Positions 8,501-17,038 are shown, numbered from the stretch's first letter. The stretch is DNA of 64,000 nt from Actinomycetota bacterium (GCA_009702325.1 WLID01000001.1:310001-374000); one strand, 5' to 3'. Made by a program: numbers and translations. The notes: a model not told the origin generated them from the letters alone.

Positions 8501-9121
8501 GTGACCACAAATACGTCACCGACAACGCTCAACCGCGCGATGCTGCTTTCGCGCGGCGCACGCATCAGTGCAGGCGTACTTGCAGCCGGTACCGCCGGCG
8601 GCGTCTTGGCGGCAACTGCTGCGGCCGACCCGCTATCTCCGTCTGACATTGCACTCGTTCGCCTGCTCGTTGGCGTGGAGCTCTTGACGGCCGACTTTTA
8701 CGGGCAGGCGATCGCCGCCTCGAACACGTCATCGAAAGTGAGGCGGTACCTCACGATCGCCCACAACAACGAGCGCGAGCACTACGCGGCCGTTTCGGGA
8801 ATCTTGAGCGGCGCGGGTCTGACGCCTGCGACGAGCGACGACATTGAGTTCAGCTATCCACGGAACACCTTCGCGACGGAATCCTCGATCGTCAACCAAG
8901 CCGTGAAGCTTGAGACGCTCGCGCTCGGCGCGTATCTCGGTGCGCTGACGACGGTCCAGGCCGTTGTGCTCAACACGGTGATCGGCAAGGTCGCCGCGTC
9001 GGAAGCGCAACATCAGAGCACCTTCACGGCCGCCGCCGGAGGTCGTCCTTTCAGCGTCGCCTTCCCGCCCGCCCTAACCGTGGCCTCGGTGTCGAACGCA
9101 CTGGACGCGTACACCGCGTAA
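8501..9121 (+). CDS. Exported ferritin-like (desiccation-associated type) protein
   Basis: The GTG start gives 206 residues. The N-terminus has a hydrophobic, alanine/glycine-rich export segment (ISAGVLAAGTAGGVLAATAAA, about residues 23-43). The rest is a helical bundle with ferritin-like acidic/His pairs (ELLTADFY, NNEREHY, KLETLALGAY, SEAQHQS). These are typical of the ferritin-like 2 / PCC13-62-type family of exported proteins, whose exact function is unsettled. Its TAA overlaps the ATG of the HTH-Mop gene by one base, so it is the first gene of the molybdate operon, which is an unusual partner. Confidence 0.75.
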   Translation: MTTNTSPTTLNRAMLLSRGARISAGVLAAGTAGGVLAATAAADPLSPSDIALVRLLVGVELLTADFYGQAIAASNTSSKVRRYLTIAHNNEREHYAAVSGILSGAGLTPATSDDIEFSYPRNTFATESSIVNQAVKLETLALGAYLGALTTVQAVVLNTVIGKVAASEAQHQSTFTAAAGGRPFSVAFPPALTVASVSNALDAYTA

Positions 9122-9501
9122 TGGCGAAGGAGTTCTACACCGCGAGCGAAGCAGCCAAGACGCTGGGGATCAGCGTCGACACGTTGCGTCGCTGGGACAA
9201 GCAGGGCCGCATCAAGGCTCAGCGAGACAACGCGAACAGGCGCATTGTCGCGGCCAGCGAGATTGACCGGCTCCAAGGGGAGCGTGGCCGTGACCACCTC
9301 AGTGCACGAAACCGCTTTCGAGCCACGATCACCGACGTCAAGGTCGAGGGCCTGATGGCTCAGATCGAGATGGTCGTCACCGATCCCATTCGTCTCGTCG
9401 CCGTCGTCACCCGCGACGCCGTCGAAGATCTGGAACTCGCGGTTGGCATGCCGGCAACCGCAATCGTCAAGTCGACGTCGGTCATGGTTCAGAACCGATG
9501 A
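9121..9501 (+). CDS. HTH-Mop molybdate-responsive regulator
   Basis: This 126-residue protein has a MerR/excisionase-type helix-turn-helix (residues 3-55: FYTASEAAKTLGISVDTLRRW followed by the NRRI wing) fused to a Mop/TOBE domain (residues 60-126: RNRFRATITDVKVEG ... VEDLELAVGMPATAIVKSTSV). Mop domains bind molybdate or tungstate oxyanions. HTH-Mop proteins act as molybdate sensors in Actinobacteria, in place of the enterobacterial ModE architecture. It lies directly upstream of modA and overlaps the ferritin-like gene, so it is probably the operon regulator. Confidence 0.85.
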   Translation: MAKEFYTASEAAKTLGISVDTLRRWDKQGRIKAQRDNANRRIVAASEIDRLQGERGRDHLSARNRFRATITDVKVEGLMAQIEMVVTDPIRLVAVVTRDAVEDLELAVGMPATAIVKSTSVMVQNR

Positions 9502-9521
9502 GGAAGATAGGTGGACACGCA

Positions 9522-10517
9522 ATGCGCAACTCCCTGATTCGCGCCCGCGCGGCGATCATTGCTGTGCTTGTGGTCGCGCTTCTCGGGGCCGCCGGTGCGA
9601 CTGCGAAATCGAACCGCATGGCCGCGGGCATTACCGTCTACGCCGGCTCGTCGATGACGAGCGTGCTGCCGGCGATCGATGGCACGAACACGTACTCGTT
9701 CGGGAGCTCGACGACGCTCGCGACGCAGATCACAAATGGCGCTCCCGCCGACGTGTTCATGTCGGCAAACACCACGTCACCTGCATCGCTCTACGCGGCA
9801 GGGGTGGTGCAGAAGCCGGTCAACTTCATCAAGAACACGCTCGCAGTTGTCGTTCCGAAGAGCAACCCGGCGAACATCCAGACGATCTACGACCTGGTGA
9901 AGCCCGGCATCAAGATCGCCGAGGCAGCGTCATCGGTGCCTGTTGGGAGCTACACCGTGCAGGTGCTCAAGCAGATGAACTTGAACGACCAGGTGCAGGC
10001 AAACGTTGTGACGCAGGAGACCTCTGACGCAAACGTCGTCGCGAAGGTCGCGACAGGTCAGGTCGATGCGGGCTTCGTCTACACATCGGACTACGTCATT
10101 GATCCCAAGGAATTGACGCTCATCAAGGTGCCCGCGTGGGCGCAGCCGAAAGCCACGTATGCGCTCGCGATTGTCACAAAGAGCGGCAACCAGGCCGCGG
10201 CACAGGCGTTCGTCAACAAGGTGTTGAGTCCGGCCGGCCAGGCGATCTTCAAGCAGTACGGCTTCATTCCGATTGCCACCCCGACCCCGACGGTGACCGC
10301 CGTCATTCCGGCAGCCGTGAAGAAGGGTGGGACAGTCACGTTCAGAGGAACGAATCTCGCGACGACAACCTCCGTCACCTTCGGTGGGGTTCCCGCGAAG
10401 TTCAAGGTCGTCTCAGCAACCAAGCTGACGGTGACGGTTCCGACGAAGGCGAAGTCGGGCATGGTCGCGGTCACGACGACGGCGGGCAACACAACCGCGA
10501 CGGTGAAGCTGAGCTAG
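9522..10517 (+). CDS. modA: Molybdate ABC transporter substrate-binding protein with C-terminal IPT/TIG domain
   Basis: I chose the ATG at 9522 because AGGTGG lies 7 nt before it; an in-frame ATG at 9498 overlaps the previous stop but has no ribosome site. The 331-residue product has a signal peptide (residues 8-30). The ModA domain (residues 35-250) carries YAGSSMTSVLPAI, DVFMSANT and the oxyanion-binding pattern ASSVPVGSYTVQVL and VDAGFVYTSD. A C-terminal domain of about 80 residues follows (TPTVTAVIPAAVKKGGTVTF, then TNLATTTSVTFGGVPAKF) that reads as an IPT/TIG immunoglobulin-like fold. Usual ModA proteins stop before this domain. Confidence 0.9.
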   Translation: MRNSLIRARAAIIAVLVVALLGAAGATAKSNRMAAGITVYAGSSMTSVLPAIDGTNTYSFGSSTTLATQITNGAPADVFMSANTTSPASLYAAGVVQKPVNFIKNTLAVVVPKSNPANIQTIYDLVKPGIKIAEAASSVPVGSYTVQVLKQMNLNDQVQANVVTQETSDANVVAKVATGQVDAGFVYTSDYVIDPKELTLIKVPAWAQPKATYALAIVTKSGNQAAAQAFVNKVLSPAGQAIFKQYGFIPIATPTPTVTAVIPAAVKKGGTVTFRGTNLATTTSVTFGGVPAKFKVVSATKLTVTVPTKAKSGMVAVTTTAGNTTATVKLS

Positions 10518-10575
10518 CTCCGCGCTGTTGTGCGACAAGCAGGCAGGCCTGCTCGCGGCGCGAAACTCCCCTTTG

Positions 10576-11421
10576 ATGGCAGCTCACCTCAACCGCATCG
10601 TGCTTGGAACGGCGTTCTTCCTCGCGTCGTTCCTCGCGCTCGCGTTCATGGTGCTGCCAATCGTGGCGCTCTTTGTGCACGTTCCCCTCACCGACCTGCT
10701 GCACCAGTTCACGAATCCGGTCGTGACCGACGCGCTGATCGTGAGTCTCAAAACGATTGTTGTTGCGCAGATCGCGATCCTTCTCTTCGGAACACCGATT
10801 GCATACCTGCTTGCCTCACGCCGCTTTCCTGGCCACGCGGTCGTTGTCACGCTGGTTGAATTGCCGATCGTTTTGCCACCGGCCGTTGCTGGCCTCGGGT
10901 TGATCGTTGCGTTCGGTCGTTTCGGCTTGCTGGGAAGTACGTTCGAGTGGCTCGGAATCGATGTCTCTTTCAATCAGACGGCAGTGGTCTTTGCGATCTG
11001 TCTCGTCGCCGGACCGTTCTATGTACGCCAAGCCATCGCCTCGTTCGAGGCGGTCGACCGCAACCTGATCGCCGCTTCACGCACTCTTGGGGCGAGCCCG
11101 AGCCGCACGTTCTTCAAGGTGACGATGCCGCTCGCCCGCGGCGGCCTCGCTGCGGGGGAGGCGTTGTGTCTGGCGCGCGGGCTGGGCGAATTTGGTGCCA
11201 CGATCATGTTTGCCGGAAGCCTTCAAGGACGAACCCAGACGCTTCCACTTGCGGTGTACACCCAGTTCGAAGCACAAGGTGGTCTCACGATCGCGCTCGC
11301 GATCAGCGCGCTCCTTGTGGTGATCAGTCTGGCAATCCTCCTATCCCTGAAAGCCACGTCGCTATGGCAACTCTCTCGGCAGAGTTCACTCTCCCCCTTC
11401 GCTCGTTCACGCTCGGTCTAA
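10576..11421 (+). CDS. modB: Molybdate ABC transporter permease
   Basis: I chose the ATG at 10576 (MAAHLNRIVLGT) as the start; a TTG at 10528 would add 16 poor residues. The 281-residue protein has about six membrane segments and the ModB/BPD-transporter EAA loop (ASRTLGASPSRTFFKVTMPLARGG, near residues 175-198), which docks on the ATPase, followed by the permease motif ARGLGEFGATIMFAG. It forms the membrane channel for molybdate uptake with ModA and ModC. The last 19 codons are overprinted by the start of modC in another frame. Confidence 0.93.
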   Translation: MAAHLNRIVLGTAFFLASFLALAFMVLPIVALFVHVPLTDLLHQFTNPVVTDALIVSLKTIVVAQIAILLFGTPIAYLLASRRFPGHAVVVTLVELPIVLPPAVAGLGLIVAFGRFGLLGSTFEWLGIDVSFNQTAVVFAICLVAGPFYVRQAIASFEAVDRNLIAASRTLGASPSRTFFKVTMPLARGGLAAGEALCLARGLGEFGATIMFAGSLQGRTQTLPLAVYTQFEAQGGLTIALAISALLVVISLAILLSLKATSLWQLSRQSSLSPFARSRSV

Positions 11422-12395
11422 GCCTTGAGGTCACAGGCACCGTGGCCCTCGTTGGGCCATCGGGTGCGGGGAAGACCTCGGTGCTTCGTGCCGTTGCCGG
11501 GCTCGTGCGACCCCCGACGGGGCGGATTGCGCTTGGGGACGACGTGTGGCTCGACAGCGCACAGCGCCTCTGCCTGCCGCCCGATCGACGCCGAGTTGGA
11601 CTGGTGTTCCAGGAGTACGCACTGTTCCCACACATGACCGTGCGCCAGAACGTTGCGTATGCGGGCGAGGCGCGAGCCGACGAATACCTCGAGCGGTTCA
11701 GGATCTCGCATCTTGCGAATGCACGGACGACGGAGCTCTCGGGTGGCGAGCGGCAGCGTGTCGCGCTTGCCCGTGCACTCGCGCGGGAGCCCGGCGTCTT
11801 GCTGCTCGATGAGCCGCTCTCGGCGCTCGATGCGCACACGAAGTCGGCCGTACGGGCAGAGCTTCGCGAGCTCCTCACCGATCTCGGATTGCCGACGCTC
11901 CTTGTGACACACGACTTCGAAGATGCGGCGTCACTCTCCGACCATGTCGGTGTGATTGTTGATGGTGAGCTGCGTCAGCTGGCGTCTCCGACCGAGCTTG
12001 TCGCCTCGCCCGCCGATACCTTCGTCGCGTCGTTCACGGGAGCGAACCTGATGCGCGGACGCGTTGTCGGTCGCGACGGCGGCGTCACTGAGGTGGAACT
12101 CGCAGACGACGGGCATCGCGTGTTCTCGACCGATGATGCGACCGGCGAGGTTGGAGTCGTCGTCTATCCGTGGGAGGTTTCGGTCGGCCGGGCGCGCGGC
12201 GAAGATTCGGCACTGAACGTGATCGAGGCTCCTGTCCGATCGATCGTTCACGTCGGCAATCGCGTGCGTGTGCACATCGGGCCAGTGACGGCCGAGATCA
12301 CGGAGGCATCGGTTGACAAGCTCGATCTTGCTGTCGGATCCACCGCCGTCGCGACGTGGAAGGCGACCGGCACACGCCTCGTACCACTCACGTAA
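11364..12395 (+). CDS. modC: Molybdate ABC transporter ATP-binding protein
   Basis: The start is the ATG at 11364; a later start would remove strands ahead of the Walker A motif. The 343-residue protein has Walker A GPSGAGKTS (near residue 33), a Q-loop at VFQEYALF, the signature LSGGERQRVALARAL, Walker B VLLLDEPLSALD and the switch His in LLVTHDFEDA. The C-terminal TOBE region (residues 235-340) contains two Mop-like repeats that sense molybdate. It energises ModAB. The gene overlaps modB by 58 bp, which is unusually long. Confidence 0.93.
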   Translation: MATLSAEFTLPLRSFTLGLSLEVTGTVALVGPSGAGKTSVLRAVAGLVRPPTGRIALGDDVWLDSAQRLCLPPDRRRVGLVFQEYALFPHMTVRQNVAYAGEARADEYLERFRISHLANARTTELSGGERQRVALARALAREPGVLLLDEPLSALDAHTKSAVRAELRELLTDLGLPTLLVTHDFEDAASLSDHVGVIVDGELRQLASPTELVASPADTFVASFTGANLMRGRVVGRDGGVTEVELADDGHRVFSTDDATGEVGVVVYPWEVSVGRARGEDSALNVIEAPVRSIVHVGNRVRVHIGPVTAEITEASVDKLDLAVGSTAVATWKATGTRLVPLT

Positions 12396-12418
12396 GCGCG
12401 GGCCTCTGGCCCTGGCTA

Positions 12419-12428
12419 AGGTGCACCT
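12419..12428. promoter_or_regulatory. Palindrome over the ribosome site of the second PadR gene
   Basis: AGGTGCACCT is a perfect 10-bp palindrome that includes the AAGG ribosome-binding site and ends 3 bp before the ATG at 12431. It is well placed for autoregulation. The other PadR gene has a similar arrangement before its ATG: AGGT, five bases, then TA(G/A). Confidence 0.4.
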
Positions 12429-12430
12429 AA

Positions 12431-12979
12431 ATGCCTAGGCACACAGAGGAGTTGGGGCCCGGCGAATGGGCGGTGCTCGCACTTCTGTGTCAGCGCCCCT
12501 CGCACGGCTGGGCGGTCGCTTCTCGGCTTGGTCGTAGCGGGGACATCGGCGCGATCTGGTCGCTTGGCCGGCCGCTCGTGTATCACGGCCTCTCGCGGCT
12601 CGAAGAGCGCCGCTTCATCGTCGCAACGGGTATTGAGCGAGGCGCCCGCGGCCCTCATCGCGTCATCTACGCGCCGACAGAGGAGGGGCGTCAGCAGGTG
12701 GCAACGTGGCTTGCTGAACCGGTTGACCGTGTGCGGGACGTGCGGTCGCTCTTCCTGCTGAAGGTCGTGCTCGCACAGAACCTTGACCTCGATGTCGAGC
12801 CGCTGCTGCGTGCCGAGCGGCGCGTGATCGAGCCACTCGCACTCGTCCTTGAGGTGCAGCTCGATGATGCGCGCGCCGAGGGAGTGCCTAAGGGCGATCT
12901 TACGGCGCTGCGCTTTCGCCTTGAAACCACGCGCAGCGTGGTGCGGTTTATCGACGACCTGCTCGACAATCCGTCGTAA
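12431..12979 (+). CDS. PadR-family transcriptional regulator (second copy)
   Basis: The 182-residue protein is colinear with the PadR protein at 7804-8343 (WAVLALLCQRPSHGWAVASR, then IWSLGRPLVYHGLSRLE), with a winged-helix N-terminal half and a helical, arginine-rich C-terminal half. It follows modC by 35 bp in the same direction. The pair bracket the molybdate operon and probably arose by duplication. PadR proteins usually repress transporter or detoxification genes and respond to small ligands. The ligand is unknown here, but molybdate-linked control is a reasonable hypothesis. Confidence 0.87.
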   Translation: MPRHTEELGPGEWAVLALLCQRPSHGWAVASRLGRSGDIGAIWSLGRPLVYHGLSRLEERRFIVATGIERGARGPHRVIYAPTEEGRQQVATWLAEPVDRVRDVRSLFLLKVVLAQNLDLDVEPLLRAERRVIEPLALVLEVQLDDARAEGVPKGDLTALRFRLETTRSVVRFIDDLLDNPS

Positions 12980-12994
12980 CGCGGGCCTAGATCA

Positions 12995-14656
12995 TCAGCC
13001 GGGCTCGGAGCAGTGTGTGTGGCTGCCCGAAATCGCGGCGAGCGCACCGCTTGCCGAGAGGTTGAAGTCAAGGTCGATCAAGCCAGCGCGGCGTGCGTGC
13101 ACGATCGTCATCCCCGCCGCCGTCTCGCTCAGGCACGCATCGGTCGCTGTGAGGTAGGGCGTGAAGCGAAGGGCGAGCCTGTACCTCCCAGGTTGCCGGA
13201 CGAGCAGGGTGAGATTCGAATCACCGATCGCGGTTACCGACGGATTGCCGGGCCCAGCGATGATCGGGCGGGCGCCCGGAACGCGATAGATCGTCAGATG
13301 CGCCGAGCGGAAGACAACGGGTAGTCGCGAGCGGCCGCTTCGAAGCAGCGACGCCTCATCCGCCGCGCTGTAGTCGGTTGGCGCATCGGTCAAGACGACG
13401 TAACGCACACCCATCTGGTGCAGCCAGTCGAGGTATGCCTTGCGTCCCATCGGGTCGTACAGCACCTCGTTTTGAGGGAAGTCGTCCTGGCGAAACCAGC
13501 CACGGACAATCGGGATGTTGGCCTTCGCGAGATACACAGCTTCCCAGTGGCCCGACGTGTCGACTGCCTCAACGCGGTACGACGGCGTGAGCCGGGTGGA
13601 GAGCCACGACACGGCAGGGCTCCAGTAGGCAGCTGACGCGGACGGATCTTGGCTCGACCGTACGAAGCTGAAGGCGAGCGGGGTGGCGTTCCACGAGAGG
13701 GCGAGTCCAAACGCCGCGATCGCGACGGGAAGCGGCTGCCAGCGTCGGAGCGAGAGCGTGAGCGCCGCGATCGGGATCGCGATGAACCGCAGCCGCACGA
13801 CGTTCTCGCCGAGAGAAGACGGCACCGCATAGGCAAGCAGGCAGGCGGCGGCGTAGGCGGCGAACACAAAGGTCAGGATGCGCGCCTTGTCGACACCCCA
13901 GGTGAGGGCGAGTCCGAGTAGGCAGAACACCATCACGGCGAGCAGCTCAGGGGTGGAAAAGGGGAAGCGTCCGCCATCAGGGAAGAGGCGCCACAGAAGA
14001 GCGCCAAACAGGCAGACGACGCCCAGTACGGCGGCCGGCTTCGCGAAGTCGAACTCGGAGCGAGAGAGCGCGACTGCTCCAAGCACGATCAGGAGGAACA
14101 GGAAGGCAAGCGGGCTGGCCCCGAACGTCAGCACGGCGAGCACCGAGAAGAGCGTCAGCCTTCCGCGCGCAACCGCGACCAGGGCGCACAGTGCGAGCGC
14201 GAGTCCAAGGCCGTATGGGAATGCAGCCGTAATCACCGACGCTGCAGCGACGATCGCAAACAGGCGGGAGGGGAGCACGGCGGCGCGGCCCCAGAGGCCC
14301 TCGGCGAGGACGGTGAAGGCCCATGTCGCAAGCGCTACCGAGAGCACCGCGAGCAGCGCGATGCCAAGGAACGCGGCGAGTGGGTAGTAGAGGAGGCTGT
14401 ACCCGACAAACGTGTACCGCCCCGCGTACCAGTAGTTCGTCCAGAGGGCGAAGCCGTGCTCTAAGAAGAGGTCGCGCTGGAAGACGTGGGCGGCGAGGTC
14501 TGCGCCTGGCGGCCCGGCGAACGCGATGATCGCCGCGAGCGCTGCAGCCACAGCGGTGTTTGCGGTTGCCGTGCGGCCAATGCGTGGCAGGCGGCCTTCG
14601 CTTTGCGGTGTACGGTTGGCCGGCGAGGGAAGCGTGACCGGTGTGTCCTCCTCCAC
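12995..14656 (-). CDS. Polytopic membrane protein with extracytoplasmic C-terminal domain
   Basis: This 553-residue protein has about ten to twelve membrane helices (residues 30-340) and then a soluble domain of roughly 200 residues. An acidic first loop (PGADLAAHVFQRDLFLEHG) precedes NYWYAGRYTFVGYSLLYYP. This resembles GT-C-fold glycosyltransferases and the 6-pyruvoyl-tetrahydropterin-synthase-related membrane proteins, but no DxD pair is obvious, so I do not assign an activity. The soluble part includes DWLHQMGVRYVVLTD. It converges with the PadR gene. Confidence 0.65.
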   Translation of the reverse strand: MEEDTPVTLPSPANRTPQSEGRLPRIGRTATANTAVAAALAAIIAFAGPPGADLAAHVFQRDLFLEHGFALWTNYWYAGRYTFVGYSLLYYPLAAFLGIALLAVLSVALATWAFTVLAEGLWGRAAVLPSRLFAIVAAASVITAAFPYGLGLALALCALVAVARGRLTLFSVLAVLTFGASPLAFLFLLIVLGAVALSRSEFDFAKPAAVLGVVCLFGALLWRLFPDGGRFPFSTPELLAVMVFCLLGLALTWGVDKARILTFVFAAYAAACLLAYAVPSSLGENVVRLRFIAIPIAALTLSLRRWQPLPVAIAAFGLALSWNATPLAFSFVRSSQDPSASAAYWSPAVSWLSTRLTPSYRVEAVDTSGHWEAVYLAKANIPIVRGWFRQDDFPQNEVLYDPMGRKAYLDWLHQMGVRYVVLTDAPTDYSAADEASLLRSGRSRLPVVFRSAHLTIYRVPGARPIIAGPGNPSVTAIGDSNLTLLVRQPGRYRLALRFTPYLTATDACLSETAAGMTIVHARRAGLIDLDFNLSASGALAAISGSHTHCSEPG

Positions 14657-14676
14657 GAGGTGAAGCCTACTGCTCC

Positions 14677-15513
14677 TCAGAGAGAAGGCTGTGAACCGGG
14701 CGCGGTGTTCAGGCCGTACCGAAGGAACAGGTGTCCGCCGTTCCGTCGCACGCCGAGCAGCGCTGCCTCATCGGGAGCGGGGGGTGTGAGCAGCTTTCCC
14801 TCGATGAGTGAGAGTCGCGGGTCGACCGGGTGACGCCCGGCGAGGATCGGCGACATCGTCAGGAAGAGCTCGTCGACGAGCCCAGCCCCAACGAATGCTC
14901 CAAAGACGTTCGGGCCTCCTTCGGTGAGGATCGTGCGATGCCCGCGCGCACGCAGCAGTGCAACGATGTCCTCGGGGTGTACCGATGCTGTGTCTCCTAC
15001 CGACACCACTTCGGTTGCGGAAGAGAGTGCATGCCCGATTGTCGTAGCCCCTCCGTCGTTCGTGACGACGAGCGCACCTGACTCCCAGAGCGGATGCGCC
15101 GGGTCGAGTTCTCCCGACCGAGTGAGGATGACAATCTCGGGTGCACCCGAGAAGCCTGCGGCGGTTCGCAGTTCGGCAAGCATGTCGGCAGCGGGTGGGT
15201 ATGCCTGCTCGGCCGACCAGACCGATCGCGGTGAAGCCCGCATTGTCTGGGAGCCGATCAGCAGCGCGTCGCACGTTGCCCGCAGCAGGCCCATGACGAA
15301 CCGGTCTGCCGAGCTGCCTGCTGCGATCAGCTTGTTGGAGCTCGCGAGCGTTGGAATCGCAACGACACCGTCGACGGTCGAGACGAAGTTCGATACGACG
15401 CGATCGCGCGCATAGCCGAACGTGCCCGGATAGAGACGTGCGATCTCCGCGGGAAGGTCGAACGTCGGCAACCCTTCCGGCTCGAAGAGCAGCTCGAGCG
15501 GAGTGAGTTCCAC
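14677..15513 (-). CDS. RibD-C/DHFR-like pyrimidine reductase family protein
   Basis: The 278-residue protein contains the RibD C-terminal (5-amino-6-ribosylaminouracil reductase) fold: VVSNFVSTVDGVVAI near residue 40, GLLRATCDALLIGSQTMRAS for cofactor binding, and ILTEGGPNVFGAFVGAGLVDELFLTMSPI near residues 195-225. It lacks the deaminase half of bifunctional RibD. The start follows the folE stop by 1 bp, so the two are cotranscribed and probably act on related pteridine or pyrimidine substrates. The exact reaction (riboflavin path or reduced pterin) is uncertain. Confidence 0.82.
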   Translation of the reverse strand: MELTPLELLFEPEGLPTFDLPAEIARLYPGTFGYARDRVVSNFVSTVDGVVAIPTLASSNKLIAAGSSADRFVMGLLRATCDALLIGSQTMRASPRSVWSAEQAYPPAADMLAELRTAAGFSGAPEIVILTRSGELDPAHPLWESGALVVTNDGGATTIGHALSSATEVVSVGDTASVHPEDIVALLRARGHRTILTEGGPNVFGAFVGAGLVDELFLTMSPILAGRHPVDPRLSLIEGKLLTPPAPDEAALLGVRRNGGHLFLRYGLNTAPGSQPSL

Positions 15514-15514
15514 G

Positions 15515-16186
15515 CTAGCCCTTGTGGGCGCGGACTTCGTGCAGGAACTCGCGGCGTAGTTCTGGATCCTCGTAGGCGCCTCGCCAGAACGTTGTCACCG
15601 TCTGTGAGGCCTCTTCGACGCCGCGCATCTGCGTGCACATGTGCGACGCCTCAAGGTGGACAGCAACCCCCGCCGGAGCGACGAGGTCGACGAGCGTGTC
15701 GGCGATCTGCTCCCCAAGGCGCTCCTGCACGGTGAAGCGTCGTGCGTACAGGCGAACGAGCCGCGTGAGCTTGGAGATACCGATGATGCTGTCGCCAGCG
15801 ATGTACCCAATGTGCGCTGTTCCGTGAAACGGCAGCGCGTGGTGCTCGCACAGGCAGACGAAGCCGATCGGCCCCTCAATGATCTGGCTTGCGAACGATC
15901 CGGGCATCCCGTGGCTTTCCGACGGAAAGGCCGTCATCAGCTTCGGGTCACCGTCGTAGCCAATCGTTGCATCGAAGAGCGCACGGAGAAAACGGCGGGG
16001 TGTGTCTTTGGTTCCCGGTGTGTCGAGAGGCATGCCAAACGACTCAAAGATTTCGGCGATGTGGCCCTCGTAGCGCTCCCATTGTTCCGGTGCGACGGTG
16101 CGTGGCACGAGGTTCGACCAGGTCGCCTTCTGTGGCGAGCCGAGCTCAATCACGTTGTCCTCTGCTCTTGCGGTGCTGTCGTCCAC
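15515..16186 (-). CDS. folE: GTP cyclohydrolase I
   Basis: The GTG start is preceded by GGGAGATAAG. The 223-residue protein carries the family zinc-binding and active-site signatures: CLCEHHALPFHGTAHIGY near residue 110 (Cys and His ligands), IIGISKLTRLVRLYARRFTVQERL, and the third ligand region EASHMCTQMRGV. It converts GTP to dihydroneopterin triphosphate, the first step of tetrahydrofolate and other pterins. It is translationally close to the RibD-like reductase, with a pterin-carbinolamine dehydratase gene 0.9 kb away. Confidence 0.96.
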   Translation of the reverse strand: MDDSTARAEDNVIELGSPQKATWSNLVPRTVAPEQWERYEGHIAEIFESFGMPLDTPGTKDTPRRFLRALFDATIGYDGDPKLMTAFPSESHGMPGSFASQIIEGPIGFVCLCEHHALPFHGTAHIGYIAGDSIIGISKLTRLVRLYARRFTVQERLGEQIADTLVDLVAPAGVAVHLEASHMCTQMRGVEEASQTVTTFWRGAYEDPELRREFLHEVRAHKG

Positions 16187-16214
16187 CTTATCTCCCTTGG
16201 GCGCACAATGAAAA

Positions 16215-16230
16215 CCGGGTTGTAACCCGG
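16215..16230 (-). terminator. Intrinsic terminator of the CDP-alcohol phosphatidyltransferase gene
   Basis: CCGGGTT and AACCCGG pair with a 2-nt centre. Read leftward the stem is followed by TTTTC. It lies just past the stop of the leftward gene at 16241 and upstream of folE. Confidence 0.65.
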
Positions 16231-16240
16231 AAGAAGCATC

Positions 16241-17038
16241 CTAGAGGCGCGAGTGGGCCTGCCGTCGTCCTCGTCGCAGTTCGAGGGGGATCAGTGTGAC
16301 GGCGCAGCCTATGCCGAGCCAGAGGTAGAGCGTCGGTGTGTCGAAGGCGAGGCATGCCGAGAGTACGGCGAGCTGTGTTGAAAGTCCGAAGTTGGCGAGG
16401 AGCTGCAGGGTTGCGCGGTCGTGGTAGGCGAGCCGCTGCGCCGGGGTCGCGCGTCGCAGGCGGCGTTCGCAGTACCGTTCGATCCACACGTCTTGTGGCG
16501 CGTAGACGGCGCGATAGATGTGTGCGAGCACACCTGCGATGCCTGTGGCAGGTGGCATCGGGTCGAACGGTTCGCCGCGTTCAGCTCGATAGAGGCGCTC
16601 AAGGTTGAAGTCGACTCCAAGCGCGAGCGTGACGCACAGAAACGAGATCGCTGCGACCGCAAGGTGGCCGGTGGCAATCCCGAGCGCGGCAAACACGAAG
16701 GCGTTCACGAGGAGATCCGATTCGGAGTCGAGGTAGCGGCCGAGCACCGTGATCTGGTTTGTCGCACGTGCGAGCTGCCCGTCGGCGTTGTCGAGGATCG
16801 TCTTGAGGACGAGCAGGAGAGCTCCAGCCGCGTAGTGGTGGGATGCGATCAGCACCGCCGCACCGATCCCGGTCGTCGCGGCGGTTACGACCACTGCCGG
16901 TGGGGGAACACGAAGGGGAGCGAGCAACAGGACGAGGAGGTGTGCGATTGGCCGAAACACGAGCTCGCAAACAACCTCGAACGACGGGCGCTGCTTCCGC
17001 GACGGTGCAAGGATTCGTTGGACGACGGGAGCGGGCAT
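16241..17038 (-). CDS. CDP-alcohol phosphatidyltransferase family protein
   Basis: The 265-residue membrane protein holds the complete catalytic signature D-x2-D-G-x2-A-R-x8-G-x3-D-x3-D, seen as DNADGQLARA ... GRYLDSESD (residues 89-113). Five to six membrane helices surround it (PAVVVTAATTGIGAAVLI, VFAALGIATGHLAVAAISFL and others). The family joins a CDP-alcohol to a second alcohol to make phospholipids. The partner alcohol is not evident. The start lies 34 bp from the divergent pterin dehydratase ATG. Confidence 0.9.
   Translation of the reverse strand: MPAPVVQRILAPSRKQRPSFEVVCELVFRPIAHLLVLLLAPLRVPPPAVVVTAATTGIGAAVLIASHHYAAGALLLVLKTILDNADGQLARATNQITVLGRYLDSESDLLVNAFVFAALGIATGHLAVAAISFLCVTLALGVDFNLERLYRAERGEPFDPMPPATGIAGVLAHIYRAVYAPQDVWIERYCERRLRRATPAQRLAYHDRATLQLLANFGLSTQLAVLSACLAFDTPTLYLWLGIGCAVTLIPLELRRGRRQAHSRL

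Noticed and set aside
10091..10492. Leftward frame opposite the modA tail with hydrophobic character
   Set aside because: It is antisense to the IPT-domain part of modA; the apparent hydrophobicity comes from complementing Lys/Thr-rich codons.
15641..16225. Rightward 194-codon frame opposite folE
   Set aside because: It mirrors the folE gene, whose catalytic motifs are complete, and the translation has no domain-like features.
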